NCBI GenBank assembly: GCA_010093515.1
Contig: MU001679.1
Coordinates: forward strand, 178,383 to 242,382
Reading direction: 5' to 3'
Length of the DNA: 64,000 nucleotides
Source of the DNA: Lineolata rhizophorae
Lineage: Eukaryota; Ascomycota; Dothideomycetes; Lineolatales; Lineolataceae
The notes below the pieces were generated by a model. That model ran no database searches. It worked only from the letters and a program-made list of their open reading frames with translations, and had not been told where the DNA came from. Made by a program: the position numbers and the translations under genes. Numbering within the stretch: position 1 is the stretch's first letter; each line of letters opens with the position of its first letter. Below are positions 22,101 through 32,971 of this stretch, in pieces.

Positions 22101-24420
22101 ATGCCTTGCTTTCACGGCCTCGCCGTGAGCATCCACTCGCCGGAGGGTCCGCTCTCCGAGTACTCCATCCAGCGGCAGTCGAAATTCCACCGCATCACGT
22201 CCTACATTCCGGTCCCACCCCCAAAGATATCTGCGACGGGAAGGCCCGAGCAGTCGACCTTCGCCATTAGCATCACGCTCCTCACCCCCGGCCTGCCTGT
22301 ACCTTACTCCACGCCCAAGCCGACACCAGAAGACCCCAACCCGCGGCCCAAGATCGTGGGTGGTCTTCCCAGCCTGCCCGCTAGCCCTGCCGACCGCGGC
22401 AAGTACGGCGGCGTTATCGCGCCGTACCAACCTCTGACGGCATCGCCCAACGAGACCATCGCCGCGTACATATACTTCGACGGACGTGCGAAAGAGGAAG
22501 TGGCGACGCTGCTGCGCCGCGGCGAAGAGACCTGGGTAAACTCACGATGGGTCTCGGTTCCGGAATCCGAGGGCGGCGGCCTCGCAGAGCGCGAGTTCCT
22601 ATTCCGTGAAGTCGGACTTGAACGCTGGCTCAACGGACTCGATCTCGAGGGCAAAGAAAAGGACGTGGCTGCGCGCATCGAGCGCCGCCGACAGCGGCTC
22701 GAGCGCCGTCGCCGAAGGAAGGAAGAAGAGCTTCGTATCAAGAAGGAAGAAATGGCCGGTCAGAGCGATTCTGATGAGGATATGGGTGCTTCGGGAGCAG
22801 GCGGCTCCACGCTTGGCCGCCGTGCGTATGATCGCAACGGCGTATTGCGCTATGGCGATAACAAAGACGCTCCTGTAGAGAGTCTGTCGGGAACTGATAG
22901 TCTCTTTTCATCAGACTCGGACTCAGATGACGAGCCGCCCATGCCTGAGGCGGCCGGCCAGATCAAGGTCGCGCTCTTCCGCGTCCTGGCCTCGGGCGAG
23001 ATCAAGCGTGGCGAGTATTCGCCGCAGTTCGACGCCCACGACGATGACGACGCCGCGAGCAACCAGAACGGCAGCTCCAACGAGAACGGCAACAGCGGGG
23101 ATGTGGATCACACGACGAGTTTTGCGAAACCGAAGACACTAGATCCCAAGAGCATCAGCACGCAGACAGTCACGGGAATCGATCCGCCGGAGAAGCCGTA
23201 CGCAGTGTTCACGTTCCTATACCGTGGAGAGCGTAAGTGACTCTTATCCAACTCACTGGCCGTAATACGTGTACGTAAATAGTATGCTGACATACGGTTC
23301 TCGCAACTTTTCAGGTCAGCTCCAAAAGATGGGTATCCTTCCCCCTCCACGCGGCGCACAGGCGAGCAAGACACCCGGCTCTGCCTCTAAGCGCAAGTCT
23401 TCCAACATCGATTTCGGAAATCTGAAGCCGCTCGATGCATCGCACGGAACGCGCAACTTCGTTGGATACCGCGATAGCAGTGCGCGCAAGTCGCCTGCGT
23501 CGAAGAACTCGAATCCGTTCGCCAATAAGTCGGGTGGCCCTGCCGATGACGATGCTATGGACAGCGACGCGGATGATGAGGAGAATAGCAGGAAGGGAAA
23601 GAATGAAGACGATGATGTGGAAGAGTTAGATATCAAGGAAGGTGGTAGTGGGGCGTTGTTGAGCCCTGAGGATGCAGCCAAGGAAGGCGAGCTGGCGGAG
23701 GAGGTACGGAAGGTTAGGGTATGCGTTTCTAGCCTTTGCTGTCGTTCATTCTCATTTTCTTCTCATTATTCCTCGTGCTTTATCCTATATACCAAGCAGA
23801 ACTGACCTTCGAAACAGCTTAAGCGCCAGCACTCAGCCGAACCGATAGCACCACCAACTGCCACAACCGCCAGCCGCACCACCCCGCCTTTCACCACCAC
23901 AAACGGCACCGACCCCCTCCTCCCCACGTCCACATCCGCCGATCTGGCCTCCGCCACCGCCTTAGGCCGCTCTACCTCGGTCGACACGGGCGCCGCGACA
24001 GCCACTACGGCCTCGAGCACAGGAACGGCCGCATCCTCCGGTGGTCCCTCTTCGACCACAGCGGCCGCTGCCGCCGAGCCCCTCGAGGGAATCATTGGCT
24101 CCCCGTTTAAGAAGCAGCGCGCTAGCCTCCCCGCCTTCGACGACGACGTCCGGCGCGGGCTGAGCCAGAAGCTGGTCGATGCGGTGATGGGGGCGGGTGC
24201 GAGCGGGACGGGGACCAGCGCGGGGGGGATGATGGCGGGAGGGAAGGCAGGCGACGGCGTGGATGGTGGGCCGTTGACGGGGGCGAATAGGGTGAGGGGT
24301 GAGGGGGAGGGGAGGCTGGAGAGGGTGCAGAGCGCGGAAGAAGGAGCGGGTGTGGGAGTGGGAGTGGGTTTGGGCGGGGATGGGAAGGAGGCGGGGGGGA
24401 TGATGGAGGAGGAGCTGTGA
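22101..24420 (+). CDS. DUF7918-like fungal protein of unknown function
   Basis: Three exons (22101-23232, 23315-23718 and 23818-24420), introns of 82 and 99 bp, about 712 residues. The N-terminus begins MPCFHGLAVSIHSPEGPLSE and continues as a beta-rich region (about 1-180) of the type seen in fungal DUF7918 proteins, whose function is not known. It is followed by a strongly basic Arg/Lys/Glu helix (about 190-220) and acidic Ser/Asp/Glu stretches (about 220-330 and 445-500). The rest is low-complexity Thr/Ala/Ser and finally Gly-rich. Basic and acidic clusters suggest a nuclear or nucleic-acid-associated protein. The last intron has a branch site CTGACC. The second donor could alternatively be 15 nt upstream (GTACGG at 23704). 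Family assignment is moderate; the gene structure is good. Confidence 0.65.
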
Positions 24421-25094
24421 CTGGTGAATTTGCAGAGGTGTTTGGGATAGGTAAGGGGGGGGGGGGGAGGTTGCGGCGAGGCTTTTTATTGTTAATTGGG
24501 CAAGGAGGGAGGGGCCAAGGAAGTGGCAGGCGGAGAGATCGGTGCGACTGGGTTTAGCCATGGTGAGTGGCACGGATGGTTTTGTGTACTAGAGCAGACG
24601 TCGGGAGATGCGTGGACGGAGGGTTGGCTTGCTTAATGCGGAGAGGACTGCGGCGGCGGCGGCGTGGGCTATGAGACTAGCGCGCTCGAATGTCTGCCGA
24701 TGGGCGGCTAGCTGCCTATGCTTCTTCCTTCTGTCCCATATTATCATTCTTTCCATGGTGGATGGCAGGCGGGCGGGCGGGTGATTAGGGGGAAGGGCCT
24801 GGTTTGACCAGCTGTTGCTGTTGCTAGTGCTGTTGATAATATTTTTCCTTTTCACCTGTTCTGTAACTTCTTGTGTTTTTTTTTTTTTTTTCTCTAAGCT
24901 CTCCCCGTCCGCTTCAGCCCTCCGACGTCATCATGGATGGAATTGACTGGGCTGGCTGGCTTGGGATGGAGAAACGGGACTGCGTTAGGGATGGGGAGTG
25001 GGTTAGGGCTGGGCTAGGTCGGGCTAGTCTTGGCACATCTTGTTGGTTTTCTTTGCTGCTTTTTGCTCCTCTGTGTGGAGTTGATTGTGTTGAA

Positions 25095-25133
25095 TGAGTG
25101 AGTGAGTGAGTGAGTGAGTGAGTGAGTGAGTGA
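25095..25133 (+). repeat. (GAGT)n microsatellite, about 9-10 units
   Basis: Uninterrupted GAGT/TGAG tetranucleotide units directly readable in the sequence. Confidence 0.95.
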
Positions 25134-25536
25134 TTAGGCAGGAAAGCAAGATGAGCAAACAGGAAGGTTTAATTGCCTTTTTTCTGTTGTGTGAGGGTGT
25201 ATGATGTGTGCGGTTGGTCTGCGTGCCTGGTGAATGCGGCCCGTTGTTGGAGGGAGGCGGCAGGGGTGGGATGTAGGGAGGTGAGGAAATGGGTGCGGGT
25301 AGGTTAGACCTGTTTCTTGCTTATTGAATTTCTTTGACGTGGTTTTCATGGCCTTCTGTTCGACTGCTGAACTTATGGGTCCGGTAGATGGCGTTTGATT
25401 CTGTTCATTTGCCTCGTCTTTCTTTCTTTTTTTCGACGGGCCCTTTACTCGGCTGGCTGGCGCTTTTTATTTTCGTGGGCGGTTTTCTTTCCCTTGGTCG
25501 CTCCCCAGGCATGCTTTTCGCTCGTCTCTTCACCCA

Positions 25537-25559
25537 ATCTATCTATCTATCTATCTATC
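25537..25559 (+). repeat. (ATCT)n microsatellite, about 5-6 units
   Basis: Perfect ATCT units in a T-rich context. Confidence 0.9.
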
Positions 25560-26815
25560 CGCTTCTGTCCTTCCCGTACGTGTCGAAAAATCCCTTTGCC
25601 TTTCCCCTGTTTTGGTTTCGGTTTCTTGCCTCCCTAAGAGCGAGGTCCGCTCTTACCGTTTTTAAGTGTTCGCTTGCTTCTCTGAGGTATACGTTTGGCG
25701 GCTAAACCGCTGGAAGAAAGAGCGGGCGACCTATAGGCTCGGGCTCTAATTTTGCTTGGGACGTGACTCGGAGAAAGGGCAGACGTGGAAGGGATTGCGA
25801 GCAAAGGTATATCGGCGACGGAAAGGATGGGCCGGCAACCTGAGGTCTGCGACGGTTCCAGCTCCCTGGTTGGCCCGGTGGGTTGGGAGAGTTACGGGCT
25901 GGTGTACAATAGCGCCGACGAGCGATGTTCGAGGGGAGGCGACCAGTAATGGGCGTGGCTGTTGGTAAATAGGTGAGGGTAGATGGGCTGGACTTCATAA
26001 CGGGTTGGACCGGTTTTAGGCCGGGGCTTGGATGAGGAAGGAGATAACGGAGGCGTGGGAAGGCTGGATAGGTGGCGGTATGGGAATTAAAAAGGGAAGT
26101 AGTTGGAATGCGATATTCCCGTTTAGTTGTGCGTATTCCGGCGGATACGGGAGTGCGGGTTAAAAATCACCGTGTTAACGTGGTCCGGGAACAGTCCTCT
26201 CGACCGATAGATGCGTGGAGACCTTTGCTCACGACAATACGGGAACATGCAATTGCCTCGTCTCGTCATCCAGACGGTGGCGGTTCCATGGTACGCGTCT
26301 GACGTGAGGTAGCCCGGCCGCAGCTGCATCTATCCACAACCTTCCTAATCGGGCAATATGCACGTTCTTGGACCGTCGAACGTCGCGCGCCTGCCGACGG
26401 CCACGTGCGCCAGCAGAATCCACTCGCGGTACCGTGGACCCGGGTCTAGGCGGAAATCCCTAATTGGTCGCTTGGTTTTCGGGCTTATAGGCCGTTTCGG
26501 CGTCGCTATACAGCGCCACGTTCGACGATACGGCGCCGCATTACCGCTTTTGGACTGTCGGTGAAATGGAACGCCCGGCGACACTTGGTGCATACGCCCG
26601 GGACGCGAGAACATGTGCAAGGCTCTGCTTTTGCTCTATGCGTCCTATGTATTGTCTATGTGGACAGTGAAATTAATTCAGTCGCATCGTCTTCTACAGG
26701 CTCTAAGTTTCGGTTTCTCGAACAGACATTCCACACAAACGCCTCCATGTATCTATCTACGCAACCGTCTAAATAGTATTACCACTATTTTGACTTCCCG
26801 CAAGCACTATCTGCC

Positions 26816-27933
26816 TCACCAAAACACTCCCACTCTACCATCTATGCCCAACCCTTCCCCGTTCGCCATCCTCTCCCCCAATCCTCTATGCCTATAATCA
26901 AACGCCTTCACCAACCCCACCAAATGCGCCCCCGCCGCCGCCACGACCAGCACGTGAAAGATCTGATGCGAGCTACCGACGACGTCGAACCTGCCGGGCG
27001 AGAGGCGTTCGGGCACGCGAGCGGCGTAGACGGCGGCGCCGAGGATGTACAGGGCGCCCTGGAGCACGAGCCAGGGCAGCGCGATGCGGCGGGCGAGCTC
27101 GGCGGGGCCGAACAAGGAGAGGCCGTGCAGGACGGGCACGATGGCGGAGAGGCCCATGGCGACGAACATGGCGGCGCGGAAGGGGCGCAGGGACGGCGTG
27201 CGGAACGACGGGTGCAGGGAGACGAGGGCGCAGCCGGCGCCGATGGTGGTGATCTGCAGGCCGCGTTTGTTACTCGAGGGGCTTTGGAGAGGGAGGGGGG
27301 AAATGGATGGGACGGGTGTGTGTGTACGCGTGCGCGCATCTCGCTCACCATGGTCCAGTAGAACCGGATCCAGCCGACCTCGCCGCCGTACCCGTAGTAT
27401 ATGCTCGGCACGAAGCTGCCCCAGATGAGCGCGACGATGCCCAGGTAGTCGAGCGCGTTGCCGACGCGCGCAACGCGCTCCGAGTGGTTCGAGATGGTGT
27501 GGAACGTCGCGCTCATGCCGAGGCAGGCCGCCGCGCCGCCGAAGAAGCAGCCGAACACGGCCACGTCCTCGCGCGACGCCGTCGGGTAGCGCGGCGCCAG
27601 CGCCGAGTGGATCACGTACGAGACGTACAGCGTGAGGATCGAGGGGAGCAGGTGCGAGTAGATGTTGACCGTCTCGTTGTGCACGTAGGAGAGTGAGTGG
27701 AGGGAGCGCCGGTACGAGTTCGAGGCCGGGCGGTAGCCGGTGAGGATGTAGTGGTTGTCGCGCTGCCAGTGGGGGAGGTCGTGCCAGGTTACGGTCAGGG
27801 AGTGGATGATTCTGTCGGGGAGAGATTGTGACGAGGGGGGGGAGGGACCGTCATTGTTATCGGTCTGGGCATTGTCCTTGGTGTCTGAAGGGCGTTGGTG
27901 ACGTTTTGCGTCGGACATGACAACTGCAGCCAT
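26816..27933 (-). CDS. PAQR/Izh (adiponectin-receptor and hemolysin III-like) seven-TM protein
   Basis: Two exons (27349-27933 and 26816-27253) over a 95-bp intron give about 340 residues. The family signature is complete. The cytosolic motif DNHYILTGYRP (about 59-69) precedes TM1. NETVNIYSHLLPS (about 86-98) carries the E-x2-N-x3-H element. SATFHTISNHS supplies the Ser/His zinc ligand, and SSHQIFHVLVV near the C-terminus gives HxxxH. About seven hydrophobic spans follow. PAQR proteins are zinc-dependent membrane proteins, ceramidase-like in animals; yeast Izh proteins affect zinc and sterol homeostasis. The first 45 residues are hydrophilic and probably cytosolic. An in-frame second ATG at 27918 is an alternative start. 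The gene shares a 322-bp divergent promoter with the CSN8-type gene. Confidence 0.88.
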
Positions 27934-28255
27934 GAGTAGGACTTTGGCGGGGTTGCTGACGAGCCCTAATGTGGTGGTGTTCGGCGCATTGCTAGTTTCT
28001 CAGTTGATCCCTAAAACTAAAGGGAAGTTTTGTCGGCCCAATTGCCAGCGGAAAAAACAGAGAGTAAAAGTGAGAAGGACGTTGAAGTTGTTGGGATGCT
28101 TGGGAATGTGTTGGCGATCTCGAGGATCAACGCTGGCCCCCTGTCGGCACCAGCTGCCCCACCACATCCCACATTCGGTGGCCCCTGCAACTGCTGAGCT
28201 TCGGCCCCGCTCACTTCCCTTCTCACCTGCGCGAGTCGGTCCATCCAACCACGCC
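27934..28255. promoter_or_regulatory. Bidirectional promoter, PAQR (-) and CSN8-type (+) genes
   Basis: Only 322 bp separate the two ATGs. The frame at 27917 is open into the plus-strand gene, so an upstream start is formally possible, but the segment lacks protein-like conservation and contains the minus-strand start. Confidence 0.5.
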
Positions 28256-29647
28256 ATGCCTCAGTCGCGGGGCTTCAATGGCCCCAACCCACCGAACGGG
28301 CCCAACGTGTCCGCCGCCGACGGCCCGGCCGCGTCCCAGCTCCGCGCCGCCGAGACGCGGCCCTCGTCCCGCCGCGGCGCCTCTGGAGCGTGGACGCGCC
28401 TGCGCCCACCGCTGAGCTCCGGCAACTCGTCGTCGTCGCAGCAGCAGCAGCACAACAACGCCGGCGGCGGCGGCGGCGGTAGTTCGGCCCACAACAGCTC
28501 GTCGACCTCGCTGCCGTACCGGTCCGCGGGGGCCTTCTCGTCGTCGCTGTCGTCGGCGGACCCGCTGCTGCAGTACGGGCTGCCGTCGCGCGGGGAGACG
28601 CGGCTCAACGACAAGAAGGCGCAGGAGGCGTTCTACAACAAGATCGTGGAGCGGTACATGAAGTTCTGCGGGAGCTTCAGCGCGCGGCCAGAGGAGCTGG
28701 AGCGCGAGTTCGCGGCCATGGGGCGCTTGGAACGGGGGGAGGCCGAGCTTGGAGGAGCGCAGGCCGGCGCCGCGTCCAAGGGGAAGAAGGGCCACGAGGC
28801 CAGGAGTACAGCGAGCAAAGCGCCTCCGTCTCAGCCGTCGTCGACAACCTCGCCCAAGCCACCACCACCACCGATATCCTCAGCCGCGCGGCCCAACCCG
28901 CCCAAGGCGCAGCCCTCGCCCGAGCTCCCCCTCCTCCTCTCCGCCATGCGCAAGCTGCGCGAGTCGATCCTCGCCACGCGCCGCACCGACCTCTTCGCCC
29001 AGCGCGCCTACATCTTCATCGTGCACGCCGCCGTGCTCTGCTCCGCCTGGCAGTCGTACCTGCCCGCGCTGACGTACCTGCTGCACGACATCCACGGGCC
29101 GAGCGCGGCCGCGCCGGCGGGCGCCGGCGGCTCCGGCGGCGCCGTCGCCGTCGCCGAGGCCGCCCGCGCCGAGGCCGAGGCCCGCGGCCACGCGCCCCTT
29201 TCCCCGCCCGAGCTGCACGAGCACGCCGCCTACCTCATCCTCGACACGGCCTGCCGCCAGGCGCGGCTGGCCGCCGCCTTCGCGCTGTACTTCCGCTACC
29301 GGCCGCCGGCGCCGCGGCTGCTGCCGGCGCTGCGCGCCCTCGCGCGCGGCGACTGGGTCGCCTGGTGGCGGCTGCGGCGCGGGGTCGATGGGTACGCCGG
29401 CCGCGTCATGGCCTTCGCGGACGAGGCCATGGGGCTGCATGCGCTCAAGTGTCTTGGCCGCGGCTATCTGGGGTGCGAGAGGAGGTTTGTGGAGGGCGCG
29501 GTCGGGGGCGTGGCGTGGGGGGAATTGTGCGAGAAGGGCGGCAAGTGGAATGTGGGGTGGGAGTTGGAGGGCGCAGAGGAAGGAGAGGAAGGGGAGCAGA
29601 GGGTGGTGATTAGGAGGCCGAAGGTTAAGGGTGGAGGGAAAGGGTAG
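28256..29647 (+). CDS. CSN8/PSMD8/EIF3K-fold (PCI-like) protein
   Basis: A single exon, about 463 residues. The first 190 residues are low-complexity (Gly, Ser and Gln runs). A short helical block follows (about 115-150, KKAQEAFYNKIVERYMKFCG). The C-terminal half (about 220-440) is all-helical. It includes FAQRAYIFIVHAAVLCSAWQ and HAAYLILDTACRQARLAAAF, arranged like the CSN8/Rpn12/eIF3k domain found in the COP9 signalosome, proteasome lid and eIF3. Which of these complexes, if any, it joins cannot be told; fungal proteins of this kind are often listed only by the domain name. The ATG at 28256 is chosen because coding-like sequence starts there. The 3' end lies 255 bp from the convergent SSF1 gene. 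Confidence 0.7.
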   Translation: MPQSRGFNGPNPPNGPNVSAADGPAASQLRAAETRPSSRRGASGAWTRLRPPLSSGNSSSSQQQQHNNAGGGGGGSSAHNSSSTSLPYRSAGAFSSSLSSADPLLQYGLPSRGETRLNDKKAQEAFYNKIVERYMKFCGSFSARPEELEREFAAMGRLERGEAELGGAQAGAASKGKKGHEARSTASKAPPSQPSSTTSPKPPPPPISSAARPNPPKAQPSPELPLLLSAMRKLRESILATRRTDLFAQRAYIFIVHAAVLCSAWQSYLPALTYLLHDIHGPSAAAPAGAGGSGGAVAVAEAARAEAEARGHAPLSPPELHEHAAYLILDTACRQARLAAAFALYFRYRPPAPRLLPALRALARGDWVAWWRLRRGVDGYAGRVMAFADEAMGLHALKCLGRGYLGCERRFVEGAVGGVAWGELCEKGGKWNVGWELEGAEEGEEGEQRVVIRRPKVKGGGKG

Positions 29648-29902
29648 GTTGCTGGTGCGCGGTGGGTGAAAGTGCGATGTTATCGCTTCCAATGCATTGC
29701 TTTGACTTCGCTTCCTAGAGATAGGCGGATACGGATTGCATCAGTTGGTCTCGGCAAAAGCTAGTCCGGACGACTGGAATTACTTGCATGATTTGGCATC
29801 GTCCTGTAGCGTGTACATACCCTATATTTACACAGCGCGCATGAAGGCTCTTGTAGCAGCTAATGTAGTTCAAATCCGGTAGAACACACCAGCTACCCCC
29901 CG

Positions 29903-31695
29903 TCAGTCCCCATCTTCGGTATCCTCCGCCCCCTCCATATCTTCATCGACACTCCCCTCACCCATTTCGACATCCTCGCCCACCTCCTCACTCCCTTCCC
30001 CCTCACTCTCATCGCTCCACAAATCTTCATCCAACATGTCCTCATCCTCCTCCTCGCTCTCCCCACTCTCCTCCACCTTCTCCCCCTTCCCTCTCTTCTC
30101 CTCTTTCCTCCTCACCTTCTCCTCCCGCTCCCTCCTCTTCCTCTCCACGTTCTCCTTCTGCACCTTCCTCCGTTCCTCCTTCTCCTTCCGCCTCTTCTCC
30201 CACACCGCCTCCTGCTCCCTGACCTCCTTGCCGCTCTTGCGCACGTACTCGTGCCACAGCACTTTGCCCTCGCAGACGCCCTCCTCGACCTTGACGAGAC
30301 GCAGCCTCATCCTCGGCCCCAGCTCAACCAGCTTAACCGCGCGCTTCTCCACCCCACCAGCACCGACTTTCCTCTTCGGTTTCTCCCCCTCCCCCTCCCC
30401 CTCCCCCTTATCCCCGCCTTCCCCCTCATTTCCGTCCCCGCCCCCCTCACCTTCGACCCCCTTCCTCCTCTTCAACGCCTCCGCCCTAACCCTCGCCCGC
30501 TCCGCCCGACTCTTCGGCTTCCGCCACCCGCTCAGCACCTCCACCTCGGCATCCGTCTCGACCTCGCTCTCAGACGTGAAGCCGCCGCCGCCTTCGCTGC
30601 CGCTACTCTCGCCCCCGAGCAGGTAGTCGGCCGCATCGTTGTAGCGGCCGAGGTTCGGCAGCGCGGCTCTGCGTGTCGCGCGGGACGACGATGCCGACGC
30701 CGACGCCGGCGCGCCGGTGGCGGAGTGCTTGGGCAGCTTCGTCGTCGGGGCAAAGCGGCGCAGCTTCGAGGGCAGCGCCGTCGAGCGCGTGGTGATGGCG
30801 TAGTGGCGCAGGGTGAGGACGTAGGTGGGGTGCGAGGTCGCGGCGCCGTCAGGGCCGGTGGAGATCGTGGAGGCGGATGGCTCGCGGTTGAGAAGGAGGA
30901 CGCGCTTCATGGAGTGGGGGGCGGTGGTTTGGGGTGAGATGGGCGGGAAGAGCGATTGGAAGACGGTTGTCGTGAGGGACTCGAGGTGTTTGGGGATTTG
31001 CGGCGTGGATGAGGTGCCGGTTGATGAGCCGTTGGCTGCAGGTGTTGTGAAGTTGTTCATGACGAGCTGGACCAGAGAGAGCTGCGTTAGCAAAGCCGCA
31101 CTGAATTCGATTGTGCACGTCAGGGACATACTAATGGCGCGGTCTGGAAGTCGTGCGTCCCCGTCCGAGGGTGTTTCTGCGCGCGCTGTACGTCCTTACA
31201 GAGCGAGTAGTTCTCCACGCGGAACGACAGCGTCGGACCTCGCGGCGTCACTGCCAGCCGCATGTTGGTGTTGCCGGACTTGGAGCGCGAGAACAGCAGC
31301 AGGTGCGTCACGCCCAGCGGACCCGCCATTGTCGTATAATCGCGCAGCCTGTTGGCTTTACGTTCCTATCAACACTCCCATAGCCGTGAGCATCATTCGG
31401 GATTGTAGCCAAAAATATCAATCCAACCGAACTCAGAACGTTCAGTTGTAAGTGGGTTCAAGAGGAGATAAAGACCCCGTACCTGCAGCCTAGACGCCGT
31501 CCCAGGCTCCATGACTTGCCGAATGTCCTTGGCCAGCTCGCTAACACTGGGCCCGACCTGCTTCGCACCCCCCATGCGGATCACCATGCTCTGCGGCTTG
31601 CGCCCGCCGGCCTTGCTGCGCGCGACGGCCGCGCTCCCCGTCGGCGTGTTCTTCGCACCCAGATGCGTGCGCTTTTTCTTACGGCCGTGCGCCAT
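29903..31695 (-). CDS. SSF1: SSF1/Peter Pan Brix-domain ribosome biogenesis factor
   Basis: Three exons (31483-31695, 31132-31365 and 29903-31066) over introns of 117 and 65 bp, all phase 0, give about 536 residues. The basic N-terminus MAHGRKKKRTHLGAKN leads into the Brix domain (about 30-300). It contains LRDYTTMAGPLGVTHLLLFS, the Arg-rich segment RLAVTPRGPTLSFRV (sigma70-like RNA-binding motif of the family) and YSLCKDVQRAQKHPR. The Brix core ends near LVELGPRMRLRLVKVEEGV. The tail is a long Lys/Arg/Glu coiled coil followed by an Asp/Glu-rich end. SSF1 acts in the nucleolus in maturation of the 27S pre-rRNA and 60S subunit, with Rrp14 and Rrp15. It is longer than yeast Ssf1 (about 450) mostly through the low-complexity inserts at 150-210 and the tail. 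Confidence 0.9.
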
Positions 31696-32971
31696 AGTTG
31701 CTGTTCAGTCAATTGGTCGGGAGGGAAGTAGGGAAGTGAGTACGGAGGTCCGGTGTTGGCAGAGGAAACGAAAATTTGCTGTTCTGTGGTCTGCGCCAAG
31801 ATTTGCGGGCTGGAAATTTTGGCGGGCATCTTATCGATAAGTCTTGGGCGGTGAGCATGGTGCGAGTCCTATTGGTCCGGAGCACTACTTGTCCCGATCC
31901 GACTGGATTTGTGCCTCAGATTAAAGGTTGCCTGCCAACGCGTCCATCCAGGTTTAGACCTTGAATAACTCCACAACGAAGCATGCTACGACATATTCAA
32001 CGCCAGATTTGAAATCACCGTATGAATATTAGTAGAGTTCCAGCAAGATTTTGACTGCGTATGTGACAACCGTGACACAATACAAGGTGTCTCGAATTCA
32101 GCTTTTTCATGAGCGGAAATATTATAAAAGTAACCCGACATATCCAAAGTTTGGGCCGCTTGCTCCTACAAATCCCAGCGATTTAGCATTTAAAGCTTGC
32201 GTTGCTGCCTCATTCCAGATTATAGTTTTGACGGCATATATCAGCGGACCTTGACTCGTGTTGCCAAGACACATGAGTCGTTTTAGCCGCGCCTGCGGTC
32301 GGTTCCATTTTGTATCCGGACCGAACGCCCGAGTGTCCGAGGTCCACTTTGGGGAACTGCCTAGCGTTCGCAGCAGTCCCGTCCGATCGGCCTTTTCAAC
32401 GCTACATAGTTATGCAAACTTAGAATAATGGTCACTTTTGATGACTCTACTCTTTCTGGCTCGTTCTAGCCAGACTAGAGTTAGCATTGTCATAGCGACA
32501 GACCAATGCATATCTACTATATAGGTACCTGCACGCGCAACCGCGAACTGAACGGTCCCTGCCAATGCGGCTCCATCGAGCCGACGACGGGGCAACATGA
32601 TTCGCTGTTAGGGGTGTGGTTCGACCGCCGTGCGGGCCGAATGTGGGGTCAGGGGCTCGGGATTGCGGTTGCGCTTCCCCGACAGTTGGGGCTCGGGGTA
32701 GTTGGAGCAGCGTCTGCCGCGTTTTAACGACAAACGCCCCGGGGAGGGGGGTTGGGAGGGCGGACGTCGTCGGAAGCTTGGAAGCTTTGGCCTAGCTACT
32801 TAGCTAGTTAGATGGCTAACTATCGGCAACAATCTACGGAATATCTTATTTACTTGTTTCTCGAGGTGGTTGCCCATCCGCTCACTCCGTCACCCCAATC
32901 TTTTCGTGATAAGCTCCTCGCTCCTCAGCTCCGTTGATATCCCTGGATACTCTGGTCCTCCCCTGCCCATC
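31696..32971. other. Divergent intergenic region, SSF1 (-) and VAO-like (+)
   Basis: A 1.28-kb gap. The part 31950-32260 is AT-rich; a GC-rich promoter-like segment lies at 32600-32760. No gene or RNA could be supported. The 73-codon frame at 32506-32727 is not protein-like. Confidence 0.45.

Larger units (their letters stand above)
24421..26815. other. 2.4-kb convergent intergenic region with simple repeats
   Basis: A gene-free stretch between the 3' ends of the DUF7918-like (+) and PAQR (-) genes. It holds a G run (about 24459-24466), a T run (24876-24891), a tetranucleotide array and a TCTA run (listed separately). The hydrophobic plus-strand frame at 25388-25705 is T-rich DNA rather than a membrane protein gene. 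Confidence 0.5.

Noticed and set aside
21684-22430. 248-codon minus-strand frame across the DUF7918-like start
   Set aside because: Antisense of the plus-strand leader and first exon; Arg-rich shadow.
25388-25705. Hydrophobic plus-strand frame that could look like a membrane protein
   Set aside because: Arises from T-rich DNA and a TCTA microsatellite; no conserved motif and no splice support.
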